Shown: positions 49,391 through 61,421 of the stretch, one piece after another
Layout: every line of letters starts with the position of its first letter
Position numbering within the stretch: the stretch's first letter is position 1
Assembly (NCBI RefSeq): GCF_907164915.1
Contig: NW_025919451.1
Coordinates: forward strand, 1-64,000
DNA: 64,000 bases
Direction: 5' to 3'
DNA from: Impatiens glandulifera
Lineage: Eukaryota > Streptophyta > Magnoliopsida > Ericales > Balsaminaceae
Notes under the pieces: generated by a model
The model's input: the letters and a program-made list of their open reading frames with translations, nothing else
Told to the model about the DNA's origin: nothing
Database searches by the model: none
Position numbers and translations under genes: made by a program

Positions 49391-49615
49391 ACTCGCCTTA
49401 TACAAATATAAATCGATGATTTTTGTCAAATATAATACCCCATTCTTGACAAAGCTTCCAATTCTCCGGAATGATAGGAATACGCCACAACGTGTGGATT
49501 AGAGCTTGACTGTCCAAAATGATATCGTTCCATACTTGTTCCTCGTTTCGCCGAACTCTAAAAAACGCCTTTACAATTCTTTCGGACGAAACATGATAAA
49601 TAATCGAAGCAAAGC
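49391..49615 (-). pseudogene. LINE-like ORF2 C-terminal remnant
   Basis: The minus strand has an open frame from about 49615 to a TAA near 49405. It contains ASIIYHVSSERIVKAFFR, NEEQVWNDIILDSQALI and IIPENWKLCQEWGI. The pattern (YH[IV]W-like entry, basic run, W-x-x-I) is like the extreme C-terminus of plant LINE ORF2 proteins, but from a family other than the three copies nearby. It has no start and is short. Confidence 0.4.
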
Positions 49616-50164
49616 AGCATTTGAAAACAATGATTAAAAATTATAAAATACCACAATTAACATTCATATTTTAGTTACTAATTGATATCACTTCAAACAT
49701 TCATATTATTGACCTCTTTTCACAAATTGGTCAACTAATAATATCATTCACATATTTAACTATTATTATGTTTTATTTTTAATCGACCTTACATATTAAT
49801 CTCGCGACTCTCATTTCGGTCAACTAACAATCTTATTCACCCAACAATCTCCTTTTTACTAACCTCTTATCGTTTCTCCACTTCAACCAACCAACATATT
49901 CATTGTTTTGAACCGAACTATCATTTCGAGCATTTTACACATGATACTCATTTGTGACACCCAAATTTATAACGTCCAAAATCTCAAGCCACTGAAGTTT
50001 TATTTTATAAAATTGCACTAGATAAAGAATAAATAATTGACTCAGAAATAAGACAATATCAACCAAATTCATTAATTAAAAAAGAAACATTTTATATAAT
50101 TTTAAAACAAAATAAATTAAATAAAAAATTAATAAGTGTATTGAATTAATCACTAACATTGTTT
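49616..50164. other. Intergenic, no gene seen
   Basis: AT-rich sequence with TCATTTCGGTCAACTAACAA-like short motifs; nothing recognised. Confidence 0.5.
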
Positions 50165-51828
50165 TTTTTTTGGAAAAACGACTCAGCGTCATTTGATTAA
50201 AAATTCTCAAAAACGAGAAAAAAAGCCACGAGATTAAGAAATTATTCTAGACAGGCCTAGAATGATTTTGAAGTCGTAACATTCTGAATAAAAGTTAAAA
50301 AGCTAAAAACGTAAATAAATTATTTGATTACAATGCTTTCAATTTTAGTGGGTTCAATAAACGGTAAATTCTAGTTCCTGCAGATATTCCAGTTCTGCTT
50401 AGTGCTTGGAATTCTTCTCCACGTTCCCGCGAGGGCGCTGCAATTCAATACAATATCTTTCAATAACTCTTCAACGCTCATGCGGGTTCTGCCATATTCT
50501 GTTCTTGCCAAATGTTATACACCATTGCTCCAAAGCCGCACTTGAACACGTTTGTTGCAAATATATTTCCCTTGGCTTTGAGTAGTGTCGCTTCTTTGAT
50601 TTCATTCCATTCGCTCGGGAAATTGATCATCTCTAGGATTTTATAGAATCTATCACAAATCTCCGAAGTAATACAACAACTCCTAAATAGGTGATCTATG
50701 GTTTCTTCATTTCCTCTGCATATAAGACAACTCGCGTCCGGGATGCTCATATACTTGCTCATACGATCACGAGTGCTGAATCATTCCTAGAAGGCGAGCC
50801 ATAGGATGAACTGGTGTCGAGGGATAATCTTCGTTGACCATACAAGAGGAGCCCATTCTATTTTCTGCGCTTTTTCCCAGGTTACCTCCCATATTTTCTT
50901 CGATACCAGCTTCCCATTGTCCTCAGATTTCCATTCATGAATATTCGGTCTTTTGTGTAGTTGTATGTTACTTATATGATCAAGTATCCTCTGTCCTTAT
51001 GGATTTCTTCTTAAGAGTGAGTCCCAATTCACGTCTTTAATGTCTTTGATTTTCGCTTCTGCGTAGTCCCTTCTGATACATGTATTTTGAAACTCCTCCT
51101 TGTGGATGATAGACTGGTTTTCGAACCAGGGGTCGTGCCAGAATATAGTGCATTTCCCGTCCCCTAGACGGATGTCATAAAGATTTGTAATATCGCTTCT
51201 TAGTTTAAGAATCTTTTTCAGAGACCAACTCATACCTCATGAATTTTGCAAGTCCAAATACTGGTTTCGTATTTCATAAACCTCGTATTCACCCATTTGA
51301 TCCATAGTGACTCCTGATCGCGCTCCAAAGCCCATAGATGCTTGAAGGTGAGAGTTTGTTCCACTCGATACAGTTTTTCAAGCCGATGCCTCCCTCGTCT
51401 TTCGGTTTGCAGAGAGCGGTCCATTTGACTTTCTTTCCTCCTCTTTCGCTACTGCCAAGATAAAGTTCCTTATTAGCGTGTCGAGCTCCTTCATTACCTT
51501 CTTCAGAATGACCATCTGCTGCACCCAGTAGCCAACTGTGCCCATGACCACAATTTTGATAAGTTCGATCCTCCCTACATAAGAAAATTTTTTCGCTGCC
51601 CAGCCAGATATCGTGTTTTTTAACTTTTCAATCAACGGCTTGTAGTGTGAAATCTCGATTTACTTCGCGGTTAACGGAATTCCTAAGTACCTTACGGGAA
51701 AACTGTCTTCCTTGATGCCCATGATGTTGAAGATGTCCTGTTTTGTTTTGTCCTTCACGCCTCCATAAAATGGCACACTTTTTGCTTTCATTAATAGTTA
51801 AACTTGTAACCTTAGAAAAGAACAACAT
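50161..51828 (-). mobile_element. LINE (L1-type) 3' fragment, 5'-truncated
   Basis: Same family as the 1.7- and 36.6-kb copies; poly(A) tail as T-run 50161-50170. Minus-strand pieces: ESKKCAILWRREGQ (about 51780), connector WAAKKFSYVGRIELIKIVVMG (51635-51470), KHLWALERDQESLWIKWVNT (about 51320) and the zinc-finger-like SCLICRGNEETIDHLFRSCC (about 50735). Frameshifts separate them. The 5' truncation falls just after the RT active-site region. It has fewer stops per kb than the 1.7-kb copy. Confidence 0.85.
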
Positions 51829-52040
51829 TTTTTTTTTTGTAGGAAATGTAAAAGGGGAATAAAAAAAAATGACATTGACATTAGTAGTATTATTAATAAT
51901 AAAACAATATATAAAAAAAATAAAACAATAATATGTATATATAATAATAATAATCTTAATATTAATAATTGTGATGTTATTGTTAGAAAAGAAAATATAT
52001 TTTGTGTCTTAATATTACAAAAAAAAACAAAACAAAACAA
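51829..52040. other. AT-rich low-complexity spacer
   Basis: A-rich and ATA/TAA-rich runs, no feature. Confidence 0.5.
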
Positions 52041-52255
52041 AGAAGAGTCTCAAACATGACCTACCCCACAAGGAAGCTAGCCAGCTGGGAGGACAAAACT
52101 TTCAACCGACCTAAAAATGACAAAATCGGTTGTTTTTAATAGTCGCAAACATATTTATTTAGGCGCAAAACTTGTCGCCTAACGGACTCGAATTCAAGAC
52201 ATCGGGGAGATGGAGGATATTCACCTCTCGTTACTACTAGGCTAGAAGAGAGGAT
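52040..52255 (-). repeat. SINE-like, tRNA-derived segment
   Basis: Read on the minus strand, TAGCCTAGTAGTAACGAG (A-box-like) is followed about 40 bases later by TTGAATTCGAGTCCG (B-box-like), the internal pol III promoter order of tRNA-derived SINEs. The downstream body includes AGGTCGGTTGAAAGTTTTG. Tail and target duplication are not clear. Confidence 0.4.
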
Positions 52256-52678
52256 TTGAGGCTATTCTTCATGCCAAAAATAAGATCATGCATGCATTGT
52301 ATATTTGTTTTGCATTTTCAAATCAGCACATGGAAGCTTGAGCACATTGAATTTAAACGGACCTCAAAAACTCCAGAAGACACCAAACGAGGCTTATGAC
52401 CTACCAAAATGACCACAAGAGATCCATCTACAAAATTGCACAGACCCCAATTCGTTATTCTTCACGAGATGAACCCAATTTGCATCCCAAAGTAGAAAAC
52501 GTTCCAGTTGCGGCATACTGGGACAAACTCCATTCAATCGTTGATAACTTTGTCCATAATCCATCAAAACGAGCAAGCCAGCTATCCAAATGACCACAAC
52601 CCAATAAGGTTTCATTTGGAACTTGCAAATCGAGAGAGCTTTCGGAAGTGTGGTGTTGTGCACATGACCTAACTGGAA
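52256..52678 (+). other. Left part of an LTR-like sequence split by a hAT insertion
   Basis: GC-balanced sequence unlike its AT-rich surroundings, continuing seamlessly at 55444 once the hAT element and one target copy are removed. Phrases such as GAAGCTCAACTATCTCC, a TATTTAA box near 55975 and GTTTCTTAGAGCTTGCTAG near 56140 look like a gypsy-type LTR, which is an inference. No coding frame. Confidence 0.35.
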
Positions 52679-52686
52679 GTAGCCCC

Positions 52687-55435
52687 CAGGGGCAGAGCCA
52701 GGATTTCAAGTCTACCCGGGCTAAAATTATTTTCACAAAACTAATATAACATGATATTTTTTTTAATATTCCATTATATATTAAAAAATATGAATCGTTT
52801 AAGCACAACGAAACAAAGCATGATATTAGAAAAATAAAAAATACGGAAAAGAGAAAAAAAATATGACTAAAGATACAAAAAAAAAACAATAATGACATTA
52901 CTATTAAAGTTGAGATTTACGATTTTTTGAAATATAATAGTCATCGATAATTGAATTCGTGTCTATACTCGAAACAAATTCACTCTCAATATAGATGATC
53001 ATAGAATCAGTGAGAAAATCTTCTCCCATTTTATTACGATAAACTTTTTTAATATGTTTCATAGCAGAAAATGCTCGTTCAGTAGTCGCCGTTGAAACGG
53101 GTAGAGTTAAAACTAAACGGATCAACCTATCAATCAAATAATATTGTTCCAACTTTTTTGTTTCAAATAAACCTCGGCACAATTCTGAGAAAGTGGACAT
53201 ATTTTGGAAATCAAAATGGGAACTCCAACGAGTAGTTCCTGGTCGTTGTAAATTACCAATATGGTTAGCTCCTCGTCCAAGCTCACATTCACCATCAGCA
53301 ATAGAACGAGCAATTTCATTAGCTTGAGCTGACTGTAATTCGGTATTACGTTTTGAAGAAGATGTAATAAGATTTATAATAGTCGTTAGATTCGAAAAGA
53401 AAAGCCATATAGAGATCTCCTTTTTAGCAGCAGTAACTAATGCTAGTTGTAGTCGATGGGCAAAGAAATGCACATAATACGCATAAGGGCAATCTTTAAG
53501 AAATAGAGCTTGCAAACCATTAAAAATACCACTCATATTGCTAGCACCATCATATCACTGACCTCGCATATTATTAATTTCTAGATTATATCTAGTGAGG
53601 ACATTACACATTTCTTTCTTGAGTGTTGCAGCTGTTGTATCATTGACATGCACAATTTGGAAAAAACGTTCCCGCAAAACACCATTAACATCTACAAATC
53701 TAAAAATTATAGCTATTTGTTCCTTGTTAGATATATCCTTCGCTTCATCCACCAAAATACAAAATTTGGAATCGCCAATTTCATCACGTATTTTATTTCT
53801 GACCCTGTTACCAATAATATGTAGGATTTCCTTTTGAACTTCGGGTGACGTATACTTTGCATTTCTTGGAGCTTTCTCTAAGATAACATTAGCAATACTA
53901 TCATTCCATTTTCCCAAGAGCTTTAACATCTCAATAAAATTATCTTTATTTTAGGAATCTAAAGATTCATCATGAACTCTTAATGCACATGCTTGCAAAC
54001 TTAGCCAACGAACACTCTCAATTGTTGCTGTAAGCCTTAATCGATTCTTTTGAATTTGTTAAGAAGATTCTCGATTCATAACTTTATTTATATGTTGAGT
54101 TACATTCATCAAATCAACAACCAAATTTGAAGATGTATTGTGCACTGAGTTAGAACCACCCTCGTGAGACAAAAAGGCACACTTACCTCCATCATTAACA
54201 CGTTTCCAACTTTTGAAACCTTCAACTGTAAATGCAGATTGCTGGGATTTACCTGATTCAAAGAGATAACATGGAAAACAAAATACAGTATCCTTCGAAG
54301 GAGAGTACTCCAACCATGGGAACTTTTTAAACCAAGGGTATTGAAATCAACGTTGTTGTTTTCCAAATTCAGATCTCGGATACTCCGACAATATAGGTTG
54401 ATATGGTCCCATTTTAATGTAAGTTCGTCTAATTTCATTGTGATGATTTATAGGATGTCGCCACATAGAAATACGCAATCCAGGATCTCGTTCAAGAGTA
54501 ATTTCATCAAACTCAACTCTTTGAGATTTAGAAGGAGATTCTAAATTCTCATCAGAAATTACTGTATTTGGTTCGATTGACTCAGATAATGAAGGATTAT
54601 CAATTTTTGGCTTAAGAAAAGATAAAATATTGCTTTTTCTCTTTTTCTTTGAATTTGACATTAAAAATTGTTGAATGAATTTCAATATAAACCGACAGAA
54701 TGCACTCCTCCGTTTTGACCTAGTAATAAGAAAGAATTCAAATTTTAAAATATGATCGTATCTATTATTGTTAGGGACATATTATTTTAGTTAGGTTGAA
54801 TAACTAAAGTAGTAAAGATTAAAGATAAACAATAAGAATAAGAATAAATTAAACAAATAACTGAATTTAATAAGTAACAGCATTACCTCAAAAGATGATT
54901 TTTGATTTGTTGTTACGATTTGTAAACTTGAAGAAATAGAAAATTACCGGGAATTTAGGATTAGAAAATGACGACTGGGATTTAGGGTTAGACTTAGAAA
55001 CTTAGAATATAAAATGATGGTCGCCGATTAGGTTAGGATTTAGGGTTAGACTTAGAAACTTAGAATATAAAATGATGGCCGCTTAGTCGATTAGGTTAAA
55101 AAATTACTATTAATATTAGATATTAGGTTAGAAAAGAGCGGCGGCCGCTTATCCAATTAGGTTAAAAAATTATGATTATTATTACTTTTATTAATAGAAT
55201 ATATTAGTGAGATTTATATGTTAGATTAATAAATATATTATAGAATATATTAGTGAGATAAAATAAATATAATATAATATATAATATATAATTAGTTGGT
55301 TGTGGTGTGTCTCCGGGCTATAGGCTATAATTTAGCCTATTAGATAGCTATTTAATTTTATATTATATAATATTCTACTACTGACTGATTAAATCCCATG
55401 TAGTCCGGGTTAAGCTGGATGTGGCTCCGCACATG
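52687..55435 (-). mobile_element. hAT transposon with 8-bp target duplication
   Basis: The ends are imperfect inverted repeats: CAGGGGCAGAGCCAGGATTT at the left and, read inward on the other strand, CATGTGCGGAGCCACATCC at the right, both followed by a CCCGGRCTA block. The 8-bp direct repeat GTAGCCCC lies at 52679-52686 and 55436-55443. Eight-base duplications and CAGGGGCGGAGCC-type ends identify a plant hAT family. It carries a broken transposase on the minus strand. Confidence 0.85.
52904..54661 (-). pseudogene. hAT transposase (TTF/ZMYM1-like, DUF4371, dimerisation domain), broken
   Basis: Likely start MSNSKKKRKSNILSFLKPK at 54661. Then come a TTF-type zinc-finger region (about 54310, EYSPSKDTVFCFPCYLF), the DUF4371/RNase-H-like region (53929-53555, CILVDEAKDISNKEQ), AHRLQLALVTAAKKE, and the C-terminal hAT dimerisation region LPVSTATTERAFSAMKHIKK (about 53080). 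Breaks: a frameshift near 54350, stops near 54060, 53953 and 53557, and an internal deletion of roughly 150 residues where TTRWSSHFDFQN jumps to STFSELCRGLFETK. Intact relatives run to about 750 residues. It cannot be active. Domain names are from family knowledge. Confidence 0.85.
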
Positions 55436-55443
55436 GTAGCCCC

Positions 55444-56216
55444 ACTTCAAATGAAGAGAATTTGAGCTTCACTTGACTATTTCGGGTACACAAGTTAGCA
55501 AAAGAAAGGCCAACGAATTAGTTTTTGAATGACACATACCACATCACTCCATTCAAGGTGTACAACCCAAAGAGATCATGAAGCTCAACTATCTCCAATT
55601 GAAGCTAACCGGAAGTAGCCTGCCTTCAAAATTGGATTCGTTTCACTATTTTGAGTCCACGAGGTACCAAATAAATGGGGAGAGAAATAAATTTTAAATG
55701 CAAGTGGCATTTACCCACCAGGAAAAGTGTGCAGCTCAGGAGAAGCCTCTAAGTGTGGTTGAGCCAATGTAAACTGTTGAAATTTCCATAAGCGATATCA
55801 AAAACTATGGTACACCCCGTATGGGCTACAAAAAGCTCAAAGTGTAGACCATAACAAACTCTATAGGGTAGTTACAACATTGGGCTGTTAATCAATCGCC
55901 AAGAGCATCAACCAGTTGGAGGTAGTTTATTTTAATTTTTAATTGACGGTTTTAAAACTGCCACCAAGGGTCACCTATTTAATCTAGGCTTTTAGGCTTA
56001 AGTTAGGGGAGCTAAAGAGATCATATGATGAGAGAGAGCTAGCGAGATAGACTAGTTTGAAAATCAACATTGTTGTCTTCAAGCTCCTACTAAAGAGAAT
56101 ACCTTGTCGCTAACTTGCATCATGCATTCGTGTGTTTCTTAGAGCTTGCTAGAAGTTTCTCCACTAAGAGTAAGCTTCTTAATCACTTTGTAACACAAGC
56201 AATCAAATAATATACA
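55444..56216 (+). other. Right part of the split LTR-like sequence
   Basis: Continuation of 52256-52678 beyond the hAT. It contains a TATTTAA TATA-like box at about 55975 and ends against the copia LTR at 56217. No gene is seen. Confidence 0.35.
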
Positions 56217-56704
56217 TGTTGTAACGGAATGCGATAGATGATGTAAGCAATAAAGAACGACACAGGTTTAACGTGGTTCACCAAGATAATTAAAACTTGG
56301 CTACGTCCACCAGAAAGAGAAAATATTATTGAGGAGATCAATGCATAAATTACATCAATACATACTAGGGTTATGACACAAGTTTATATAACACTCGGTC
56401 CCCGAAACCCTAATAGATACAGAACTAGTACAGGAAACAATGCTCTCAAGGCAAAGATTTCATCTTTCTAAAGTGCTCGACTACACATTTAAATAAGCTT
56501 CCACTAGGTCAATACTAATATTTTGGCAAATAATCTCCAAAATATTATCACAATACTTTCCTAGTTATATTACCATAACAAAAGATCACATTTCCTTTTG
56601 TGTTAATCTTATTTCCTTATATCAAGATTACACACCAAAAAGATATACTTTCCTTTTGTTCAATATTCTTTTTCCTTGCATCATCAATTCAAGACATCTC
56701 AACA
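56217..56704 (-). mobile_element. Copia LTR (488 bp), 3' LTR of a partial element
   Basis: On the minus strand it begins TGTTGAGATG and ends CGTTACAACA (TG...CA). It is preceded by a purine-rich tract, AAGTCAAAGTGGAGATT, so this is the 3' LTR. Blocks ATGCTCTCAAGG and TTTCTAAAGTG are shared with the LTRs of the 58-62-kb element, so they belong to one family. No partner LTR is visible; the upstream part is replaced by minisatellite. Confidence 0.65.
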
Positions 56705-56814
56705 AATCTCCACTTTGACTTGAATTCCCTCAAATGTCCCAAATGCATTAAATCAATGTCCAAATATTCTATCTTCTTTCTCTAATCCAGATTTGTCATA
56801 AGACAACTTAACAG
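56705..56814 (-). other. Polypurine tract and short internal remnant of the partial copia element
   Basis: AAGTCAAAGTGGAGATT (minus) directly abuts the LTR. Further inward, CTCTAATCCAGATTTGTC... is echoed at 57705-57745, on the far side of the minisatellite. Confidence 0.5.
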
Positions 56815-57690
56815 ATGCATTCGACAATGTCAGATGGCCCATATGCATTCGCCGGTGTCGGATGACCTAAATGCACTCAACGGTGCTGGATGGCACAAAT
56901 GCACCGCCAGTGTCAGATGGTCCAGATGCACTCGCCGGTGCCGGATGGACCAGATGCACTCGCTGGTGCCGAATGGTCCAGATGCACTCGCCGGTGCTAG
57001 ATGGCCCAGATGCACTCACCGATGTTGGATAGTCCAAATGCACTCGCCAGTGCCGGATAGCCTAGATGCACTCGCTAGTGTTAGATGGCCAAGATGCACT
57101 CGTCAGTGCCAGATGTTTTAGAAGCACTCGTCGGTGCCAGATGACCCAAATGCACTCGTCGGTGCTAGATGACTCAGATGCACTCGTCGGTGCTAAATGA
57201 CCCAAATGCACTCGCTAGTGCCGGATGTGGCTCATATGCATTAGTCAATGTCAGATGTGGTCCTAGACGCATTAATCAATGCTATAGGTGGCCCAGATTC
57301 AATAGTCAATGACAAGAATGACCCAAATGCATTAGTCAATGATAGAGGAAGCCTATATGCATTAGTCAATGTCAAGGATGGCCCAAACGCATTAGTCAAT
57401 TCTAGAGGTGGCCTAGATGCATTAGTCAATACCAAGAGGTGACCCAGATGCATTAGTTAATGCCAAGGATGGCTCAGACGCATTAGTCAATGCTAGAGGT
57501 GGCCCAAATGCATTAGTCAATGTCAATGATGGACAAGATGCATTCGTCAATGCTAGAGGTGGCCTAGATGCATTAGTCAATGCCAAGGATAACCCAGATG
57601 CATTTGTCAATTCTAGAGATAGCCCAGATATATTAGCCAATGTTAGAGTTGACCCGGATACATTAGTCAATGTTAGTGGTAGACTATGTA
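56815..57690. repeat. Two-phase minisatellite: 28-bp units, then 30-bp units
   Basis: From 56815 to about 57230 units are 28 bp (CAGATGCACTCGCCGGTGCC...). From about 57235 to 57690 they are 30 bp (CAGATGCATTAGTCAATGCC...). The two types are related. The 30-bp part stays open on the minus strand as a decapeptide repeat, L-T-N-A-(S/F)-G-(P/S)-(P/S)-L-(A/T), in two frames (57670-57422, 57453-57241). Protein status is doubtful because no flanking gene is seen. Confidence 0.85.
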
Positions 57691-57984
57691 AAATATCGTC
57701 TCTCTCTTCTAGATCCAGAATTATCTCTAAGACAGTTTAACAACTTCTTTGGTAACCCCAATATTTAAGTCTACTCAGCAATACATTTATATGTTTTATT
57801 AGTCACTTTCAGTTTCATTCTTAATTTTACTTCTCTTCTCCGTCTAGTTGTGATCCAATGGATTCTTATTTAAATCTTTAATTGCTTGAGTACATCTCAA
57901 TGCTTAATGGTTTTGAAAATTTGATCAACCAAATGCTTTTTGAATTTTCTAATGAGTTTAATGCTTTTTGAATTTTCTAATGAG
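57691..57984. other. Spacer, possible copia internal remnant
   Basis: It includes a 29-bp direct duplication (ATGCTTTTTGAATTTTCTAA...) at 57930 and 57961. No coding call. Confidence 0.4.
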
Positions 57985-57989
57985 TTTAG

Positions 57990-58535
57990 TGTTGGAATAC
58001 TAGTAGATAAAATATTCTTTAATGCAAGAACAATAACAACAACAAACAATTGTGAAAACGGAAAAATGCAACTAAAGAACGCATACACAATATTTATAGT
58101 GGTTCGGCCAAAACAGGTCTACGTTCACTTTCGAAGCACAAGAGGCTCTCAACTCTATTATCAAGGATGTTACATGAGTATAACAATTATTCTCTCATAA
58201 CTAAAACTCACACACAACTCACAATGAAGCGATGCTCTCAAGGAAAAGACTTGGCTTTCTAAAGTGTTTTAGTGCACCTTTAAATATACCCCAATTAGAT
58301 CAATATTAATATTGTCCAAAACCTTCAAAAATCTTATAAAATATTTTTACCGTATTTCCTAATTATATTTACATAACAAACGATCTAATTTACTTTTGTC
58401 ACAATCTTATTTTATAATATCAAACTTATACACCAAAATATATAGTTTATTTTTGTTGAAAATACTCTTTGCTTGTACCAAGATTGTGTACCATGAATAT
58501 ATCATATTTGTAATATTGTAAATCCATTCTCAACA
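57990..58535 (-). repeat. 3' LTR of the copia element
   Basis: On the plus strand it starts TGTTGGAATACTAG and ends CATTCTCAACA. It is clearly homologous to 61422-61960 (shared GCATACACAATATTTATAGT, ACCAAGATTGTGTAC), with many substitutions between them, so the insertion is not recent. Confidence 0.8.
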
Positions 58536-58824
58536 CTACACCTTGATTTATAAGCTATCTCCCTCTTGTCTTCCATTATTTTCTTTGTCAACAAGCAAAG
58601 TCTTCATAGCTCACAAATCTATGAACTATCAACATATCAACAACCTTGTCACATTCTTGATAACAATTTCTCTTTACTCGATTATGCTTCTCTCAATGTA
58701 TAACCCCACATCAAAGTTTAATGTAGAAAACCCCTTCGACAAGAGTATTAAACCAAGGGACCCTTATTTCGTTTAAATCATTCACTATATCACATATAAT
58801 GGGTTACACAATATTTTTTCAAAT

Positions 58825-59245
58825 TAAGATTTACAATCTAACGAATTACATAAGCCTTCAAAAATAACATTATCGTCAAATATGATACATACATATAAAA
58901 TGTATCTTCATCAATGGTGAAAATACCTAAACCTAGGTATCTAAGGAAAGAAGGGAAATTAGTTGAAGAAAAATGGTTTTTTCTTCTAACACCTTCCTCC
59001 CTTTTGATTCGTTTCCCTCTCTTTGTCTTATTCTTCTCTTTAGAATTTACAATCTCAAAAATTACATAAATCATCAAGAACAACATCATCATGAAATATA
59101 TCATATAAATATATAATGTATATTTACAAATTGTGGATATAAATAAGCCTTGATATCTAGAGAGTGAAAAGAAAGTAGTTGAAAAAACATACATTTTCTT
59201 ACTAACACTTGCCTTCTTCTTGATTCGCCTCCCTCTTATTATCTA
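58825..59245 (-). repeat. Two ~216-bp tandem copies inside the copia element
   Basis: TTTACAATCTAACGAATTACATAAG at 58831 and TTTACAATCTCAAAAATTACATAAATC at 59046 start two diverged copies. Both include CTTGATTCG/TTTGATTCG then CCTCCCTCTT/TTCCCTCTCT. Confidence 0.6.
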
Positions 59246-59254
59246 CTTGCTTTT

Positions 59255-59635
59255 CAAATTTAGGTAACTATCGAAAACTAAGGACACCCAAAATAAACTT
59301 CCATCGTCTACTTCCTCAAAATAAGATACTAATTGAAAGTCGAGAAGATCCAAGACGAACTTCCATCGTCTACTTCCTTAAAATCAAATATCTATCAAAA
59401 CCGATGACACCCAAGATGAACATTCATCATCTACTTCCTCAAAATAAGATATTGATCGAAATCGGGAAGACCCAAGACAAACATCCATCTTCTATTTTTT
59501 CAAAATCGATATCTGTCGAAAATCGAGGACACCCTAAACGAACATCTTCTACTTCATCAAAGTAAGATACTAATCAAAAGTCGAGAAGACCCAAGACAAT
59601 CTTCCATCGTCTACTTTATAACAAATAATTAGGTA
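59255..59635 (-). repeat. ~62-bp tandem repeat, about six copies
   Basis: Units contain TCGAGAAGACCCAAGAC, ACTTCCATCGTCTACTTCCT and CAAAATAAGATACT. They lie within the copia internal region, between the coding scraps and the 3' LTR. Confidence 0.75.
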
Positions 59636-61407
59636 TCTATCGACAACTCTTTACTCAAGCTCAAGATCTAGCAAAACATTTGTCACACATTTTTCCTTGA
59701 ACTTTGCACACTCAATCAACTTAAACCACATACTTTTCCTTGAACAAATTAAATTTCAATCTACTAGTTTTTAAAATAATGTTACAACAACTAGCAATTC
59801 AAAAATATTTTTTTAAGACATACTAACTGTCTTCAATTGTTCTCACCATTCTTCATAGTTTCTTCAAAATAAATCGCGAATGTTCCTCCATTTAATTGAT
59901 CGAGTCTCTCATATAGCCTCTTTTTCATGAATAAGAATCAAAATAAAGCTCTCATTCATCTTCTCGTATTATATGACAATTAAATGATCTCATTCGTTTT
60001 TGAATTGACTAAGCATCTCATTTATTCCCTTTTAAGGTCTCAATCTTCTTCACAATAAGATGATAAATCAAACATCTCATTAATCTTAACTATGATCCTA
60101 AATACATGGACAATTAAGATATAACAAAGAAGTACCCAAATCATCAACTTTGAATTGATTAAGCCTCTTATCTAGCCTCTTTTTCATGACTAGAAATTTC
60201 ACTCAAGGTCTTATTCATCTTCTCACATTGAATGATAATGCAATGATTTTTTCTTGGTTCGTTTGAGAGTTTCTCTCATAATGTCTTTACCTAAACTTAT
60301 AAGTGACTTATATTTGTCTTCCTCTTCTTAGTAATTCATTCATATGTGTTTTAACTAGCAATATGACAATCCTTAATCACTTGCGTACTTAATGAAATCT
60401 TGCAATTTGGCCCAAAAGATTGCCTTGTCAACATATCGATAATATTATCATCAGTAAATGCCTTTTTAATAAGAATTATTGTGTATCATTTTTTCCTTCA
60501 TCAATGACCAAGGATACATCTCCACCAAGGTCATCCTCCTCCCCAACATTAAAATAAATCTCAATGGTCCCATGATAATTTTCCCTTGGCAGTGTGCATT
60601 TTTGATTACATATCTCAACCTGAGTTGTGATTTCACTTGAGTCACTACTTTTGTCTTCATTGTGTGTGCTCTAACTTTGTCAAATTTCACATCTCGACTT
60701 AGCATAACATTTCCACCATTTTCCAGCCAAACTTTATACCTTTGACATTTTCTAAAAATTCAATACATAAAAATTTCTTTACCCTTGGATCCAGCTTCCC
60801 TTGCATTATCATGAGTTAATGTTCTTGCACCAAGAACTCCATTCTAACCCAATTTTTGCAAGTCCTTGAGGACAAGCCTTAGATGCCAGAAATTTGATGT
60901 ATACTGTGTGACCTCGAATATAATAACTAAACATACTTGTGAGTTACCTTGTAGAGAATACATATTATTTTTATTACTTTTCCATAACAACTAAAGTACC
61001 TTGCTCACCAACAATTGTACATATCTTGCCTTCTAAACATAACCATTAAACTTCTTTAGTTTTAGGTAATCTTTTATGAAGTGTCTTTCCTCTTAACATC
61101 GGAAACATTTCAAATTTTCTTTAGTATTCAACATAAACTTAGAACTCTTATTGCTCTGCATTTTTTATCATGATGTTGTTACCTCTTGCAAATACACCTT
61201 CTCCATTGTCTGTTTGTCTATAATATGCCCTCTTGGTTTGTTACTTGGACATCAAGTAACTCATACTTTTTCCACCTCAAACTTGACAATCATTCATACC
61301 AACAAGACCTACGACTTGGACATCTTTTAGAACCCTCCCTAGAACTTGTCAAGAACCCTCGAAGGATCATCCAAGTTCTTTAGTTTACTCTACTCTTGTA
61401 CAGCCTC

Positions 61408-61419
61408 GCTCTGATACCA
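61408..61419 (-). other. Primer-binding site, tRNA-iMet type
   Basis: TGGTATCAGAGC on the minus strand, two bases inside the 5' LTR, is the usual copia primer site. Confidence 0.8.
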
Positions 61420-61421
61420 CT

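Noticed and set aside
52455..52898. 147-residue Phe/Ser-rich minus-strand frame spanning the hAT left end
   Set aside because: Crosses the transposon boundary and TIR; no coherent domain.
56834..57121. 95-residue Cys/Arg-rich plus-strand frame
   Set aside because: A run through 28-bp minisatellite units; the period does not preserve a frame and both strands are open.
58838..59194. 118-residue minus-strand frame in the copia element
   Set aside because: Open only by virtue of the 216-bp duplication; no copia domain.
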